Source of the DNA: Flavobacterium litorale
GTDB taxonomy: Bacteria; Bacteroidota; Bacteroidia; Flavobacteriales; Flavobacteriaceae
DNA: 64,000 nucleotides
Assembly (NCBI RefSeq): GCF_019613795.1
Contig: NZ_CP080429.1
Coordinates: 525,501 to 589,500, forward strand
Reading direction: 5' to 3'
The position numbers and the translations under genes are program-made. The notes beneath the pieces were generated by a model. The model made no database searches and was not told the DNA's origin. It was given only the letters and a program-made list of their open reading frames with translations. Shown in pieces: positions 1-9,049 of this stretch; position 1 is the stretch's first letter, and each line of letters opens with the position of its first letter.

Positions 1-256
1 AATCGATGGTTAAAATAGAGTCGGCTACTTGGGTTACAGTACCTGCTACGGCTATTGTTTTATTCAGGTATTTAGTATTCGCAGCTTGCATATCGGCTTC
101 ATAATCGGTAACAAGTTGTTCTGCCGATAAGGTGTAAACAGCTTCTTCTGTAGCTATATCACGAGCACCCTTATACACGTACATATATACCAGTAATAGG
201 GCTACTGCAATTACAGAAAAGGATATTGTGATGATTTTTACGCTTCTATTTTTCAT
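1..256 (-). CDS. OB-fold (tRNA_anti-like) membrane-anchored protein, 3' part missing
   Basis: Only the first 85 codons are in the window; the gene runs off the left edge. The N-terminus MKNRSVKIITISFSVIAVAL is a single membrane anchor (hydrophobic to about residue 27). It is followed by a short helix (TLSAEQLVTDYEAD) and then the start of a beta-barrel (KYLNKTIAVAGTVTQVADS). This helix-plus-barrel order, with 'Y.NK.I.V.G.V', is typical of the small Bacteroidota proteins with a tRNA_anti-like OB fold. Family function is unknown to me; the OB fold should face the periplasm or lie on the outside of the inner membrane. A good promoter lies 45 bp upstream. The family call is a recognition from sequence style, made on a partial protein. 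Confidence 0.6.
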   Translation of the reverse strand, partial: MKNRSVKIITISFSVIAVALLLVYMYVYKGARDIATEEAVYTLSAEQLVTDYEADMQAANTKYLNKTIAVAGTVTQVADSILTID

Positions 257-300
257 AGATAATGTAATAGATTGAAATGGTATTGTTTACCACTTATTAA

Positions 301-329
301 CAAAAATATCGAAATCTTACAACTTACAA
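301..329 (-). promoter_or_regulatory. Bacteroidota-type promoter of the OB-fold gene
   Basis: On the minus strand there is a TTG (-33, bases 329-327), an 18-bp spacer and TATTTTTG (-7 box of the TAnnTTTG type, bases 308-301). The predicted transcript starts about 40 bases before the ATG at 256. The rest of the 257-510 gap is AT-rich and shows no gene; a weak AACCTT/AAGGTT hairpin near 471-484 lacks a T-run and is not called a terminator. Confidence 0.55.
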
Positions 330-510
330 CTATTTTTTAAATGAATTTTGAATTAAGCCCCGTTTTCACAATTAGTAATCAGTTATTTTAATAGAAAAAT
401 GCGATTTTATTAATAACTGTTATAAATAAGCATCCTGTCTATTACCAATAACTCATTGATGTCTGTAACCTTTTAAGGTTAAAGACACCTATACTATAAT
501 ATAGATGCAG

Positions 511-1470
511 TTATCTCCTTTTGGTTGCTTGCCAATTTTGCTTTTCTTTTTTTGTTAGAAACGTCCAAGCAACAATTCGAGCCGATTTATTGCCTGTGCC
601 TATAGGTGTTGTTTTTACCTCGCTAGGTACTACTTGTTGTAATAGCTTATAAATACCGTGTAAATTGGATTGTTTTGATACTAAAGTGGTAAACCAAAAG
701 CAGCTTTTGGCGTAATTTTTACTCTCTTTAATCATGGTAGCAATAAAAGCGTATTCGCCACCCTTGTATATTAGCTCGCTGCCAATACCTGCAAAATTAA
801 GTTCGGGTGTTTTTGTTTTTTTTCCCGAAAGGTTCTTAATTTTTCGTTGCGTTCCTCTTTGCGCTTCCTGTACTGAGGCATGAAAGGGTGGGTTGCACAT
901 GGTAACGTCTATAACATCATTTGCGGTTAGCACACCATTAAAAATATGTTTGCGGTTTTGTTGTAGCCTAAATTCAATTTTATTGTTTAACAATGCATTT
1001 GCTGCAACAATTTTTTGCGAGGATGTTATTGATTTCGCGCTAACATCTACTCCTATAAATTGCCAATTGTATTCGGTAACACCAAGTATGGGGTAAATAC
1101 AGGTTGCCCCCACACCAACATCCAAGCAGGTAATTTTATTTCCGGTAGGTATACTCCCACCATTATTCTCGGCTAATAAATCGGCAATATAATGCAGGTA
1201 GTCTGCCCTACCAGGTATGGGCGGACATAGGTTTTGGTTGGGAAAATCCCAATAGGTTATACCATAATAGTATATTAAAAGGGCTTGGTTTAATAGCTTT
1301 ACTGCTGCAGGATTGGAAAAATTAACGGTTGTAACACCAAATTTATTGGTAAGTATATGGTTGGCCAACTCGGGTTTGGCTTGTAACAAGGCATCTAAAT
1401 CATATCGTTCTCGGTTTCTATTCCGAGGGTGTAGTCTTGTTTTTTCTTCTTGGTTTTTTTCTGACGGCAT
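511..1470 (-). CDS. rlmF: 23S rRNA (adenine-1618-N6)-methyltransferase RlmF
   Basis: A protein of 319 residues, the usual length for RlmF, which methylates N6 of A1618 of 23S rRNA using S-adenosylmethionine. The SAM-binding motif I is LDVGVGATCIYP (residues 116-127). The catalytic N6-methyltransferase tetrapeptide is NPPF (193-196), followed by HASVQEA. The N-terminus is charged (KNQEEKTRLHPRNRN) and the early segment 'LHPRNRN..RYDLDAL' is typical of the family. The ATG at 1470 is the only sensible start. It lies 82 bp downstream of the YihY-family gene on the same strand, so the two may be cotranscribed, but the functions are unrelated. Confidence 0.93.
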   Translation of the reverse strand: MPSEKNQEEKTRLHPRNRNRERYDLDALLQAKPELANHILTNKFGVTTVNFSNPAAVKLLNQALLIYYYGITYWDFPNQNLCPPIPGRADYLHYIADLLAENNGGSIPTGNKITCLDVGVGATCIYPILGVTEYNWQFIGVDVSAKSITSSQKIVAANALLNNKIEFRLQQNRKHIFNGVLTANDVIDVTMCNPPFHASVQEAQRGTQRKIKNLSGKKTKTPELNFAGIGSELIYKGGEYAFIATMIKESKNYAKSCFWFTTLVSKQSNLHGIYKLLQQVVPSEVKTTPIGTGNKSARIVAWTFLTKKEKQNWQATKRR

Positions 1471-1552
1471 GATTAAAAAAATTACTCGTATTTGGTTTAT
1501 CCGAAACCAAATACCTAATGTGCTTTTAGAGGCTACCTATAATATTTACTGA

Positions 1553-2461
1553 TTATTGTCCTTCTGCCTTGTCAATTTCCTCGTATTTTGAGTGAATGCC
1601 AGATCCGTACCTTTTAGAGTATACCCAAGTAAATTCGGCACCAAAAAATAATATTAGGCAAGAGTAAGATACCCATAGTAGTATGAGAACAACTGTTCCG
1701 GCAGCACCATAGGTAGACCCTGGGTTCGATTCACCAAAATAGTATCCGAGCAGGAATTTTCCTAAAGTAAAAAGTACCGATGTAATTATTGCACCTACCC
1801 AAACAGATTTCCATCTTATTTTTACATCAGGTAAATACTTAAAAATTAGGGCGAACAGAACGGTTACTATTCCAATCGAAATTACAAAATCAAACACAAA
1901 GGCTATGTATACTATGGCATCTGGTAAAATACTTTTAATATAACTGTTTAACGCAGAAATTCCGGCGGTTATAATAAAACTAATTAACAGCAAAAACCCA
2001 ATTACGATAATAAAAACAAAGCTTCGAGCTCTATCAATAATCGTTTTTATAAAGCCAGAATCGGGTTTGGGTTTTATTTCCCATATCTGATTTAAGGACA
2101 ACTGCAAGTGATAAAAAACTCCTGTTGCCCCAAAAATTAGCACGCCTATACCAAGTATTGTGGCTAGGGTACTCTTATCTTCATTTTGAGTTTCTACCAT
2201 CATGGCTTGAATAGACTCGCTGGCATTTCGACCCAGTGCACTAGAAATTTCGTCGGTTAACTGTCCTTGTACTATCTCATGTCCCCAAACCAAACCTACT
2301 AAGTTAATAATAATAACCAATAACCCTGGTAAGGATAGCACAGCGTAATAGGCTATAACGGCACTTAACCGATAGGGGTCGTCTTTGCTCCAAACTTTAT
2401 AGGTTTCAACCAATAGCGAAGGAAGATGACTGATTTTGAATGTTGCATTTTTAGCATCCAT
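1553..2461 (-). CDS. YihY/virulence factor BrkB family inner-membrane protein
   Basis: A protein of 302 residues with about six hydrophobic segments. The N-terminal 'VWSKDDPYRLSAVIAYYAVLSLPGLLVIII' is the BrkB family signature (Y.LSA.IAYY...S..P.L...). Other family features are a G-rich segment 'GATGVFYHLQLSLNQIWEI' and 'YGAAGTVVLILLWVSYSCLILFFGAEFT' near the C-terminus, ending with a short charged tail. Proteins of this family were once annotated as RNase BN, which is now considered wrong; transport or envelope roles have been suggested. The ATG at 2461 begins MDAKNATFKISHLPS, a cytosolic N-terminus. Confidence 0.88.
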   Translation of the reverse strand: MDAKNATFKISHLPSLLVETYKVWSKDDPYRLSAVIAYYAVLSLPGLLVIIINLVGLVWGHEIVQGQLTDEISSALGRNASESIQAMMVETQNEDKSTLATILGIGVLIFGATGVFYHLQLSLNQIWEIKPKPDSGFIKTIIDRARSFVFIIVIGFLLLISFIITAGISALNSYIKSILPDAIVYIAFVFDFVISIGIVTVLFALIFKYLPDVKIRWKSVWVGAIITSVLFTLGKFLLGYYFGESNPGSTYGAAGTVVLILLWVSYSCLILFFGAEFTWVYSKRYGSGIHSKYEEIDKAEGQ

Positions 2462-2618
2462 AAATAACTATGTTAATTTTTTAAAACTACATATCTTTAA
2501 TTGTATAATTAAAAAAATTATATAAATTTTATAATTATACAGCCAAAATAATGGTAGTACACCTACCCCGATAGAGAATAAAAATGAGAAAGCCTACGCT
2601 ATTACTATAGTATAAGCC

Positions 2619-2656
2619 AAAAAATAATACCCTTTAACACAATTGATTAAAGGGTA
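2619..2656 (-). terminator. Rho-independent terminator of tRNA-Ala
   Basis: Perfect 10-bp stem TACCCTTTAA/TTAAAGGGTA (2628-2637 with 2647-2656), 9-base loop, followed on the minus strand by a T-rich run (complement of 2619-2627). It sits 6 bases after the 3' end of the tRNA. Confidence 0.75.
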
Positions 2657-2661
2657 TTTTG

Positions 2662-2735
2662 TGGAGAAGATGGGAGTCGAACCCACGACCTCTTGACTGC
2701 CAGTCAAGCGCTCTAGCCAGCTGAGCTACATCCCC
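2662..2735 (-). tRNA. tRNA-Ala, anticodon GGC
   Basis: A 74-base cloverleaf on the minus strand. The acceptor stem GGGGATG pairs with CTTCTCC and contains the G3:U70 wobble pair that identifies alanine tRNAs; position 6:67 is a T-T mismatch. The anticodon stem is CTTGA/TCAAG with loop CTGGCAG, giving anticodon GGC (reads GCC/GCU). The T-arm has TTCGACT. CCA is not encoded. A -7 box and a terminator flank it, so it is a single-gene transcription unit. Confidence 0.95.
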
Positions 2736-2752
2736 ATTGTAATTTATACGCG

Positions 2753-2760
2753 CAAATATA
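2753..2760 (-). promoter_or_regulatory. -7 promoter box for tRNA-Ala
   Basis: TATATTTG on the minus strand matches TAnnTTTG and ends 17 bases before the mature tRNA 5' end. No TTG was found at the expected -33 distance. Confidence 0.45.
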
Positions 2761-2867
2761 CTGTATTTAAATAGTATTTTGTAAACCATGATTAATAAAG
2801 TTTTAAAAAAACGCTTTGCTGCTGCCTTATTAACTTTTACTTTTACCTAGAATTTTAATGCCATTAT

Positions 2868-3638
2868 ATGTTAACAACGAACAGACCCGACGGGTCGCTT
2901 TATACCGCCATACAAAACCATATTGCTACTGTAGAATTTGGACATCCTGCTAGCAACTCATTCCCATCAGTACTATTGGAACGCCTTACGGACGAACTTA
3001 CGGCTTTGGGCAGTAATGATGATGTACATGTTATTGTGCTAAAAAGCGAAGGCGAAAAGGCGTTTTGTGCGGGAGCATCGTTTAACGAATTGCTTGAGGT
3101 TTCTAACTACGAAGAGGGCGGAAAGTTTTTTTCTGGTTTTGCTAACGTTATTAATGCTATGCGCAAATGCCCTAAGCTTATTGTAGGGCGCATACATGGT
3201 AAAGCTGTTGGTGGTGGTGTTGGCTTGGCTGCAGCATGCGATTATGCTATGGCTACCGAGTATAGTGCTGTAAAACTATCGGAGTTTACCATTGGTATAG
3301 GTCCGTTTGTAATTGCACCTGCTGTAGCACGAAAAATGGGTACTGCTGCACTAGCAGAAATGACTATTGCTGGTGATGAATGGAAAAATGCTTACTGGGC
3401 TAAAGAGAAAGGACTATACGCTAAGGTATTTGAAAATACGAAAGACCTTGATAAGGAAATTGATATCCTTACTACCAAATTGGCGGGTTATAACCCCGAA
3501 GCACTATATGCCATGAAAAAAGTGTTATGGGAAGGTACCGAAAACTGGGATACGTTACTGGAAGAAAGAGCTGCAATATCGGGTAAGTTGGTATTATCTG
3601 ATGCTACTAAAAAAGCACTTGAACCGTACCGAAAATAA
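2868..3638 (+). CDS. Enoyl-CoA hydratase/isomerase family protein
   Basis: A 256-residue crotonase-fold protein. The CoA-binding/oxyanion-hole segments are visible: 'KAFCAGASFNELLE' (about 65-78) and 'GKAVGGGVGLAAACDYAMA' (about 108-126). The segment 'VKLSEFTIGIGPFVIAPAVARKMG' carries the second catalytic-region glutamate. Members hydrate 2-enoyl-CoA esters or isomerise related acyl-CoAs in beta-oxidation or branched-chain amino-acid breakdown; in Flavobacteria this group is often named methylglutaconyl-CoA hydratase, but the substrate cannot be read from the sequence. No pathway neighbours are present, so it appears to stand alone. A terminator follows. Confidence 0.88.
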   Translation: MLTTNRPDGSLYTAIQNHIATVEFGHPASNSFPSVLLERLTDELTALGSNDDVHVIVLKSEGEKAFCAGASFNELLEVSNYEEGGKFFSGFANVINAMRKCPKLIVGRIHGKAVGGGVGLAAACDYAMATEYSAVKLSEFTIGIGPFVIAPAVARKMGTAALAEMTIAGDEWKNAYWAKEKGLYAKVFENTKDLDKEIDILTTKLAGYNPEALYAMKKVLWEGTENWDTLLEERAAISGKLVLSDATKKALEPYRK

Positions 3639-3665
3639 TATACTATAATGCATATACACCAATTA

Positions 3666-3703
3666 ACAAAGGATTTAGCTAATGCTAAACCCTTTGTTTT
3701 TAT
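3666..3703 (+). terminator. Terminator after the enoyl-CoA hydratase gene
   Basis: A hairpin formed by ACAAAGG...TTTAGC and GCTAAA...CCTTTGT (3666-3678 with 3684-3697, one mismatch), followed by TTTTTAT on the plus strand. Confidence 0.6.
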
Positions 3704-3721
3704 AACTGGTTGGTAAATTGG

Positions 3722-6328
3722 TTATTGTTTAATTATTTTAACCGATGTAGTTGCTCCATTTTCGGTTTGTACATTTAGCAGGTACGTACCCGCTGCAAGG
3801 CTAGTAATATCAAGCTGGGCAGTATGGTTGTACACAGCTTTGCTCAGTATTTTTTGCCCTAATAGGTTATGTATTGCTATGCTTTGTATACTGCTGTTGT
3901 TTGCTACAGTAATTATATTGGTAGCTGGGTTTGGGTACACTTGTAATGCAGTATCTTTAAAAAGGGTACTGCTTAGTAAATCGGTAGCAGTTATCATTAA
4001 CAACTCACTCTCACAATTGGCTAGTGTTTGCGATACGTAATATTCAGCACCGTCCTCAAGTACTGTAGTAGCATCTATTTCTATAAATTCTTCGGCAGCG
4101 TTTTGTATGTACCATGTTACCACTGCACCCTCGTTTACTGTTATGGCTAACGTTGCAACGGTATCGCCCGCTTCAAATTCTTGTACGGCATCGCCTTGTG
4201 GCGCATCGGGTACAGGGTTAATGGTAATAGCTACTGCTACCCTATTGCTAATACAGCCTTCTAGCGTTTGTGCTACAAAGTAGGTGCCTGTTTGTAAAAC
4301 AGCATCGTTACCTAATGCTTCTGGGCTATCTTCGGTAGCATACCAACTAATTGTAGCTCCTTCGGTAGGGGTTGCCATAAGCATTGCTACCGTTGCACCA
4401 TTGCAGTAGGTTTGTACCTCTGTTGTTGTAGGTGCAGGGGTTGCTGCTAATGTTACTGCAACTTCGGTTCGGTCGCTTTCATCATCGCATCCTGTTATCG
4501 TTTGTGCCACAAAATAAGAGCCTGCCATGAGTAGTGTTTCGTCACTTAGTGCATCTTCGCTATCGGCTGTAGCATACCAAGCAATAGTACCACCATCAGA
4601 TGGCGTTACCAATAAATCGGCAACGGTAGCGTCAATGCATAACGTTTGTGTTGGTTCGGCTACTGGTGCCGTTAGGGTAACAACTGTAACTTCTACAGCT
4701 TGTCTTTCACTTTCGCACGTATAACGGTATTGCGAAACATAGTACATTCCGCTTTCTACCGCAGTAGTAGCTTCTAAGGGCTCACCGCCTTCGGCAACGT
4801 TGTACCAACGCAGCGTAGCATTATCGTAATCGGTATCAGCATCCAAATCGTCAATGGTAGCACTTTCACAAAATATCTGATTTTCGGCTTGTGGTGTTAC
4901 TGGTGTAACGCACTCGTAGGTTGCAGTAACCGTCCAGCTACCATGGTCAACCTTATTATAATCGGTATTACAATCTGCTCCGCCAAAGGTTCTCCAAGCG
5001 CGTAACTCAAATGCTACATCGCCTGTGGCACCGTTGGCAAAAGTTAATCCGCTACGGCTATACATTTGTGTTCCAGCACTATTATCTGTACCTGCCGTAA
5101 CATTGGCTTCGGTAGTACTTGTTGTTGTACAAACCAATAAAGAACGTTGGTGCGATTGAAGTCCTTCATCCACCGCCGTCATGCTATAAGCGGTTGCTAC
5201 TTCTGATATCTGATAGCCATCGGGTACAGTAATGGTAAGCGTTCCAGCACAATCGGTAGCAGAGGTTACGGTAGGCATCGTATTAAAAGCTGTTGCAATA
5301 TCGCCATCGTTATTTGTATTGCCCGATTCGCCTGTTGTAAACGTAATGCTCGCCCAATCGCTTATATTATCGTTACCACAGTTAGAGCGTATCCAGAAGT
5401 AATGCATTTGCGCCTCCATCAATGCATCCAATTCTAGTGTATCGGTATCAGTATCCACACTACCTGTTGGCACTGTATCTGCTGTTGGCGCATCTGTACT
5501 TGTACTATAATAATAATCGTATCCTTCTTCTGGAGTTATGGTTTCGGGCTCGTCCCACGTAATGGTTGCTCCTGCTATAGCCGAAGTAACTTCCAGATTT
5601 TCGGGTTCGGCACAAGGCACAAAAAGCTCAGCACTAACGGCAAAAACATTTATTGCGCCTTCGCTAAATGATGTTTTTGTTATCTCAATACTTTCTATAA
5701 GTTTAGCTTGGTTTTCAGCATCAATTTCTAGCGCAAGCTGATACATTCTGGGGTTACCAAACGGATTTTCTATAACGCTGTTGGTAATTAACACACGCCC
5801 AAAACCTGAGGCTGCAATGGGTAGGGCACTACTGTTAAACCAATCGGGCACGTTGGAGCCTGTAATGGTTTGCGACGTATTATCGGTAAAATTAATAACA
5901 GTTGTTATAACCGATGCACCACTACCCGATGTGGTTAACAAGTATATTTTTTGTGCAGCAACTTGGTTGGTAAAAGTTAATGTTCCTGTATTTAGTGGTG
6001 TAGAATCGTCGCCATTAACACGAAATGAGTTATTGCCTGAATAGTCAGCCAACTGAAAAGTTAATCCTGTTGTTACGCCCGACGTTATAACGCCGTCCAT
6101 AGGCAAGGCATACGATGGGTTTACAGAACCAAAATCGGTACTCATAAATGCGTAATTAACATTATCTACACCCGAGGTGGTAGAGGCTAATGCTGTGTTT
6201 TCGCCATTTGCAATTACATCGTAGTTAAGCCCCGATGCAATTACTAAAGTTTCGTACTGCTGTGCCATCGTATTTTGTAAGGCAAAGACAGATAAAAAAC
6301 TACAAAGTAATAGTATTTTCTGTTTCAT
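3722..6328 (-). CDS. T9SS type A sorting domain-containing surface protein
   Basis: Exported protein of 868 residues when started at the ATG at 6328 (MKQKILLLCSFLSVFALQNTMA, signal peptide); an upstream TTG at 6337 is less likely. A choice-of-anchor-like beta region is followed by a fibronectin type III domain ('CAEPENLEVTSAIAGATITWDEP'). Then come four Ig-like repeats of about 75 residues with the pattern 'C..ATV..L...P..G..I.WYAT.....AL......L..G.YFVAQT..GC'. The C-terminus 'LQVYPNPATN...IHNLLGQ......LDITSLAAGTYLLNV......SVKIIKQ' is a type A T9SS sorting signal, so the protein is predicted to be secreted through the outer membrane and anchored or released. Cargo function is not evident: no catalytic domain is seen. 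Confidence 0.88.
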   Translation of the reverse strand: MKQKILLLCSFLSVFALQNTMAQQYETLVIASGLNYDVIANGENTALASTTSGVDNVNYAFMSTDFGSVNPSYALPMDGVITSGVTTGLTFQLADYSGNNSFRVNGDDSTPLNTGTLTFTNQVAAQKIYLLTTSGSGASVITTVINFTDNTSQTITGSNVPDWFNSSALPIAASGFGRVLITNSVIENPFGNPRMYQLALEIDAENQAKLIESIEITKTSFSEGAINVFAVSAELFVPCAEPENLEVTSAIAGATITWDEPETITPEEGYDYYYSTSTDAPTADTVPTGSVDTDTDTLELDALMEAQMHYFWIRSNCGNDNISDWASITFTTGESGNTNNDGDIATAFNTMPTVTSATDCAGTLTITVPDGYQISEVATAYSMTAVDEGLQSHQRSLLVCTTTSTTEANVTAGTDNSAGTQMYSRSGLTFANGATGDVAFELRAWRTFGGADCNTDYNKVDHGSWTVTATYECVTPVTPQAENQIFCESATIDDLDADTDYDNATLRWYNVAEGGEPLEATTAVESGMYYVSQYRYTCESERQAVEVTVVTLTAPVAEPTQTLCIDATVADLLVTPSDGGTIAWYATADSEDALSDETLLMAGSYFVAQTITGCDDESDRTEVAVTLAATPAPTTTEVQTYCNGATVAMLMATPTEGATISWYATEDSPEALGNDAVLQTGTYFVAQTLEGCISNRVAVAITINPVPDAPQGDAVQEFEAGDTVATLAITVNEGAVVTWYIQNAAEEFIEIDATTVLEDGAEYYVSQTLANCESELLMITATDLLSSTLFKDTALQVYPNPATNIITVANNSSIQSIAIHNLLGQKILSKAVYNHTAQLDITSLAAGTYLLNVQTENGATTSVKIIKQ

Positions 6329-6631
6329 AAAATGCAAGTTTGGTTAGTTAATTTTAGCTATATCAATAACTAAAACTAGTTTTATTTATAAAAATAACAA
6401 TATTTTAAAACTAAAAGTCAAAAAAATGCAAAATTGTCAGTTAGAGTTATATTTACACGTCAAACCAAATTTATATAACATGAAGTTATTTTAAGTATTT
6501 GAAAATAAGTAAGGTACAATTATTTTAACTGTATGTAGCATTCGGAAAAGCTATTAATAGGCAATGCAAACCAAAAAGATACGTAGCATAGAGTTTATTT
6601 AGTAATTTTGTACCCTTAATACATCTCTATT
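6329..6631. other. Divergent intergenic region between the T9SS protein and queD
   Basis: About 300 AT-rich bases without a gene. A TAAATTTG -7 box on the minus strand (6466-6473) may start the surface-protein mRNA with a leader of about 130 bases. A TAATTTTG box on the plus strand (6603-6610) is close to queD. Confidence 0.4.
6603..6610 (+). promoter_or_regulatory. -7 promoter box of queD
   Basis: TAATTTTG matches TAnnTTTG and ends 21 bases before the queD ATG. No clear -33 TTG is present. Confidence 0.45.
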
Positions 6632-7081
6632 ATGAGTAACATCAGAATTACTAAACAATTTACTTTCGAAACGGGTCATGCTCTATATGGTTATGACGGA
6701 AAATGCAAAAACGTTCACGGACATAGCTACAAATTATCGGTTACCGTTATTGGTAAACCTATAACCGATACAACTAACGTAAAGTACGGTATGGTTATCG
6801 ATTTTACTGATTTAAAAAAGATTGTGAAAGAGGAGATTGTAGATGTGTTTGACCACGCTACTGTACTGAACCAAAATACCCCACATATAGAGTTAGCACA
6901 TGAGTTGAAAAACCGTGACCACCACGTTATATTGGTAGACTACCAACCTACTAGTGAAAATATGATTATTGATTTTGCCGCTAAAATTAAGGATAGGTTA
7001 CCCAATGCAGTACAACTACATTCGTTAAAATTACAGGAAACAGAGACGTCGTTTGCGGAATGGTACCAAAGCGATAATTAA
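6632..7081 (+). CDS. queD: 6-carboxy-5,6,7,8-tetrahydropterin synthase QueD
   Basis: A 149-residue protein of the 6-pyruvoyl-tetrahydropterin synthase family. It converts 7,8-dihydroneopterin triphosphate to 6-carboxytetrahydropterin in queuosine (7-deazaguanine) biosynthesis. Zinc ligands are His16 (ETGHAL) and His29/His31 (NVHGHSY); the catalytic cysteine is Cys25 (GKCKNVHGH). 'VFDHATVLN' supplies the family Asp-His pair and 'LQETETSFAEW' the substrate-binding glutamate. No other queuosine genes are nearby. It has its own -7 box and a strong terminator. Confidence 0.93.
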   Translation: MSNIRITKQFTFETGHALYGYDGKCKNVHGHSYKLSVTVIGKPITDTTNVKYGMVIDFTDLKKIVKEEIVDVFDHATVLNQNTPHIELAHELKNRDHHVILVDYQPTSENMIIDFAAKIKDRLPNAVQLHSLKLQETETSFAEWYQSDN

Positions 7082-7100
7082 ACATAAAAGTTACTAGAAT

Positions 7101-7130
7101 AAAAAAGCCCCACATATAGTGGGGCTTTTC
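7101..7130. terminator. Bidirectional terminator between queD and the OmpA-family gene
   Basis: AGCCCCA/TGGGGCT stem with a short loop, flanked by a run of A on the left and TTTT on the right, so it works for both convergent genes. Confidence 0.8.
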
Positions 7131-7148
7131 AATATTAGATAGGTATAT

Positions 7149-9029
7149 TTATTTCTTTACGATAATAAACTCACTTCTTCTGTTCTCGGCGTGTTGCTCT
7201 TCAGAGCAGTCAGTACCACAATCCACTTTCGGTTGGCTCTCACCAAAACCTTCGCCCGATATACGGCTCTTAGCAATCCCTTTCGAGATAATATACTGTA
7301 CCGATGATTTGGCTCTACGATTCGATAAACGCATGTTGTACTTATCACTACCACGGTTATCCGTATGTGCTTTTACCATCACTACCATATCCTCGTTCTC
7401 CTGCATTAGCTGCACCACTTTATCCAGCTCAAAAGCCGCCTGTTGGGTAATGTTGCTCTTATCAAACTCAAAGAAGATCGGATTCAGTACAATAACTGGT
7501 GGTACCACAATCTCCTCAATCGGTTTCAGTTCGGCGTTTATAGTTACTTTACCACCATCGGTTTCGGCTACAGGGAAGCTGTTGCCCTCATACCCTTTGG
7601 TAATGGCTTGTACGGTATAAGCCCTGTCACAATCAATATTGTAGGTTACCTTACCATCAGCACCCGTCATTTTACCCTCAATTACATTGTTCTCCTCATC
7701 CAGTATGGCCACTTTAGCCGAAGCTAGGGGTTTGCCTGTATTGGCATCTTTTACCATTACAATAGCCTCTACACCACATATGGGCGTAGCACTGTATAAC
7801 TTATCCACTCCGCTTCTATTCGAAGCAAAGTAGCCCATTTTCTTACCTACGTTGTAGCTAAACGAGAAGTCGTCCTGTGGTGAGTTTATTGGAGCACCTA
7901 CATTCATAGGAGCACCACCCTCATCAAGGTCTACCATATAAATATCATGCCCACCAAATCCAGGACGTGCATTCGAAGAAAAATACAAGTGGTTGTCTTC
8001 CGTAATAAACGGGAACGTTTCTTTTCCTTCGGTATTAATATTGCTTCCTAAGTTTACAGGCTCACCATAACTGTTGCCGCCTTTTACTTCTACCATCCAG
8101 ATATCGGTATCGCCTACAGATCCTTCTCTATCGGATGTAAAGTAGAGTGTTTTACCATCTTTACTGATACTTGGGTTACCTGTACTCCAACGCTTATCGT
8201 TAAACGGTAAAGGTTGTACATTGCCCCAGCTATCGCCTTGTTTGGTGGCCTTGTATAGGTATACTTGCCCGATTTTAGCATTGGCGTCTTTATCGCGCTC
8301 AAATTGCTTACTCTCTTTAAAACTCTCACTCGAAAAGTACATTACCTTCCCATCAGCGGTAACAGCAGCAGGACCATCGTGCCACTTGCTGTTTATACCG
8401 TCTACAGGTACTGGCTCACTAAAGGTGCCATTAGCATTGTATGTAGCCATGTACAGGTCCAGGTACGGTTGGTCGTTCCATTCGTACGTTTTACGTGCTG
8501 TGTTACGGGCACTGGTAAAGTACAGGGTATTGTCATCTGTTAATACAGGACCAAACGATCCGTATTCTTCTGAGTTAATCTCCAATAGCTTCTCATCAAA
8601 GAGTTTGTTTTGTTTTCTGAGTTTCGGAAGGTAGTTGGGATCTTCCATAAACAGCATCGCACGTTTGTCCGATGGTACCAGCTGTGCAAACTTGCGCATT
8701 TGGGTATTGGACTCCTCATAACGTCCTGCAGCTTTTAGCATTTGTGCATAACGGTAGTGGGTTTCACTATCGGCAACACCAGCGGCTACCGCTTTGTCGT
8801 AATATTTTACAGCCTCTTTGTAATTAAATACATTGTAGTAACTATCGGCTAGGCGCTGGTATACGTAACCATCGGCTTTGCCATCGTTTACCAGTTCTAG
8901 GTATTCTTCGGCAGCTTCTACGTATTCAAAACGGTCAAAATGCTTGTCTGCGGTCTTGGTATCTTTGTTTTGTGCTATTACTGCCGTAGTGGCGAGCATA
9001 AAACTAAGGGTAATATATAAGTTCTTCAT
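7149..9029 (-). CDS. OmpA-family protein with TPR and PD40 beta-propeller repeats (T9SS/gliding accessory type)
   Basis: A 626-residue exported protein. The signal peptide is MKNLYITLSFMLATTAVIAQ. TPR-like helices lie at about 25-130 ('RFEYVEAAEEYLELVNDGKADGYVYQRLADSYY'). WD40-like PD40 blades lie at about 160-400 ('LYFTSAR', 'MYFSSES', 'LYFTSDREGS.GDTDIW', 'LYFSSNARPG.GGHDIY'). A small regulatory-like beta domain covers about 415-500, and an OmpA-C domain 515-626 ('FFEFDKSNIT..A..ELDKVV', 'KAHTDNRGSDKYNMRLSNRRA') binds peptidoglycan. This PorE-like architecture typically sits beside PorP/SprF genes. The gene follows the PorP/SprF gene by 20 bp in the same direction, so the two are almost certainly cotranscribed and probably help export or anchor the adhesin encoded upstream. 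Confidence 0.9.
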   Translation of the reverse strand: MKNLYITLSFMLATTAVIAQNKDTKTADKHFDRFEYVEAAEEYLELVNDGKADGYVYQRLADSYYNVFNYKEAVKYYDKAVAAGVADSETHYRYAQMLKAAGRYEESNTQMRKFAQLVPSDKRAMLFMEDPNYLPKLRKQNKLFDEKLLEINSEEYGSFGPVLTDDNTLYFTSARNTARKTYEWNDQPYLDLYMATYNANGTFSEPVPVDGINSKWHDGPAAVTADGKVMYFSSESFKESKQFERDKDANAKIGQVYLYKATKQGDSWGNVQPLPFNDKRWSTGNPSISKDGKTLYFTSDREGSVGDTDIWMVEVKGGNSYGEPVNLGSNINTEGKETFPFITEDNHLYFSSNARPGFGGHDIYMVDLDEGGAPMNVGAPINSPQDDFSFSYNVGKKMGYFASNRSGVDKLYSATPICGVEAIVMVKDANTGKPLASAKVAILDEENNVIEGKMTGADGKVTYNIDCDRAYTVQAITKGYEGNSFPVAETDGGKVTINAELKPIEEIVVPPVIVLNPIFFEFDKSNITQQAAFELDKVVQLMQENEDMVVMVKAHTDNRGSDKYNMRLSNRRAKSSVQYIISKGIAKSRISGEGFGESQPKVDCGTDCSEEQHAENRRSEFIIVKK

Positions 9030-9049
9030 TTTCTTATGTCGCTTTTAGG

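Noticed and set aside
6335..6337. TTG start for the T9SS type A protein.
   Set aside because: The ATG at 6328 gives a standard signal peptide; the TTG would only add MHF before it.
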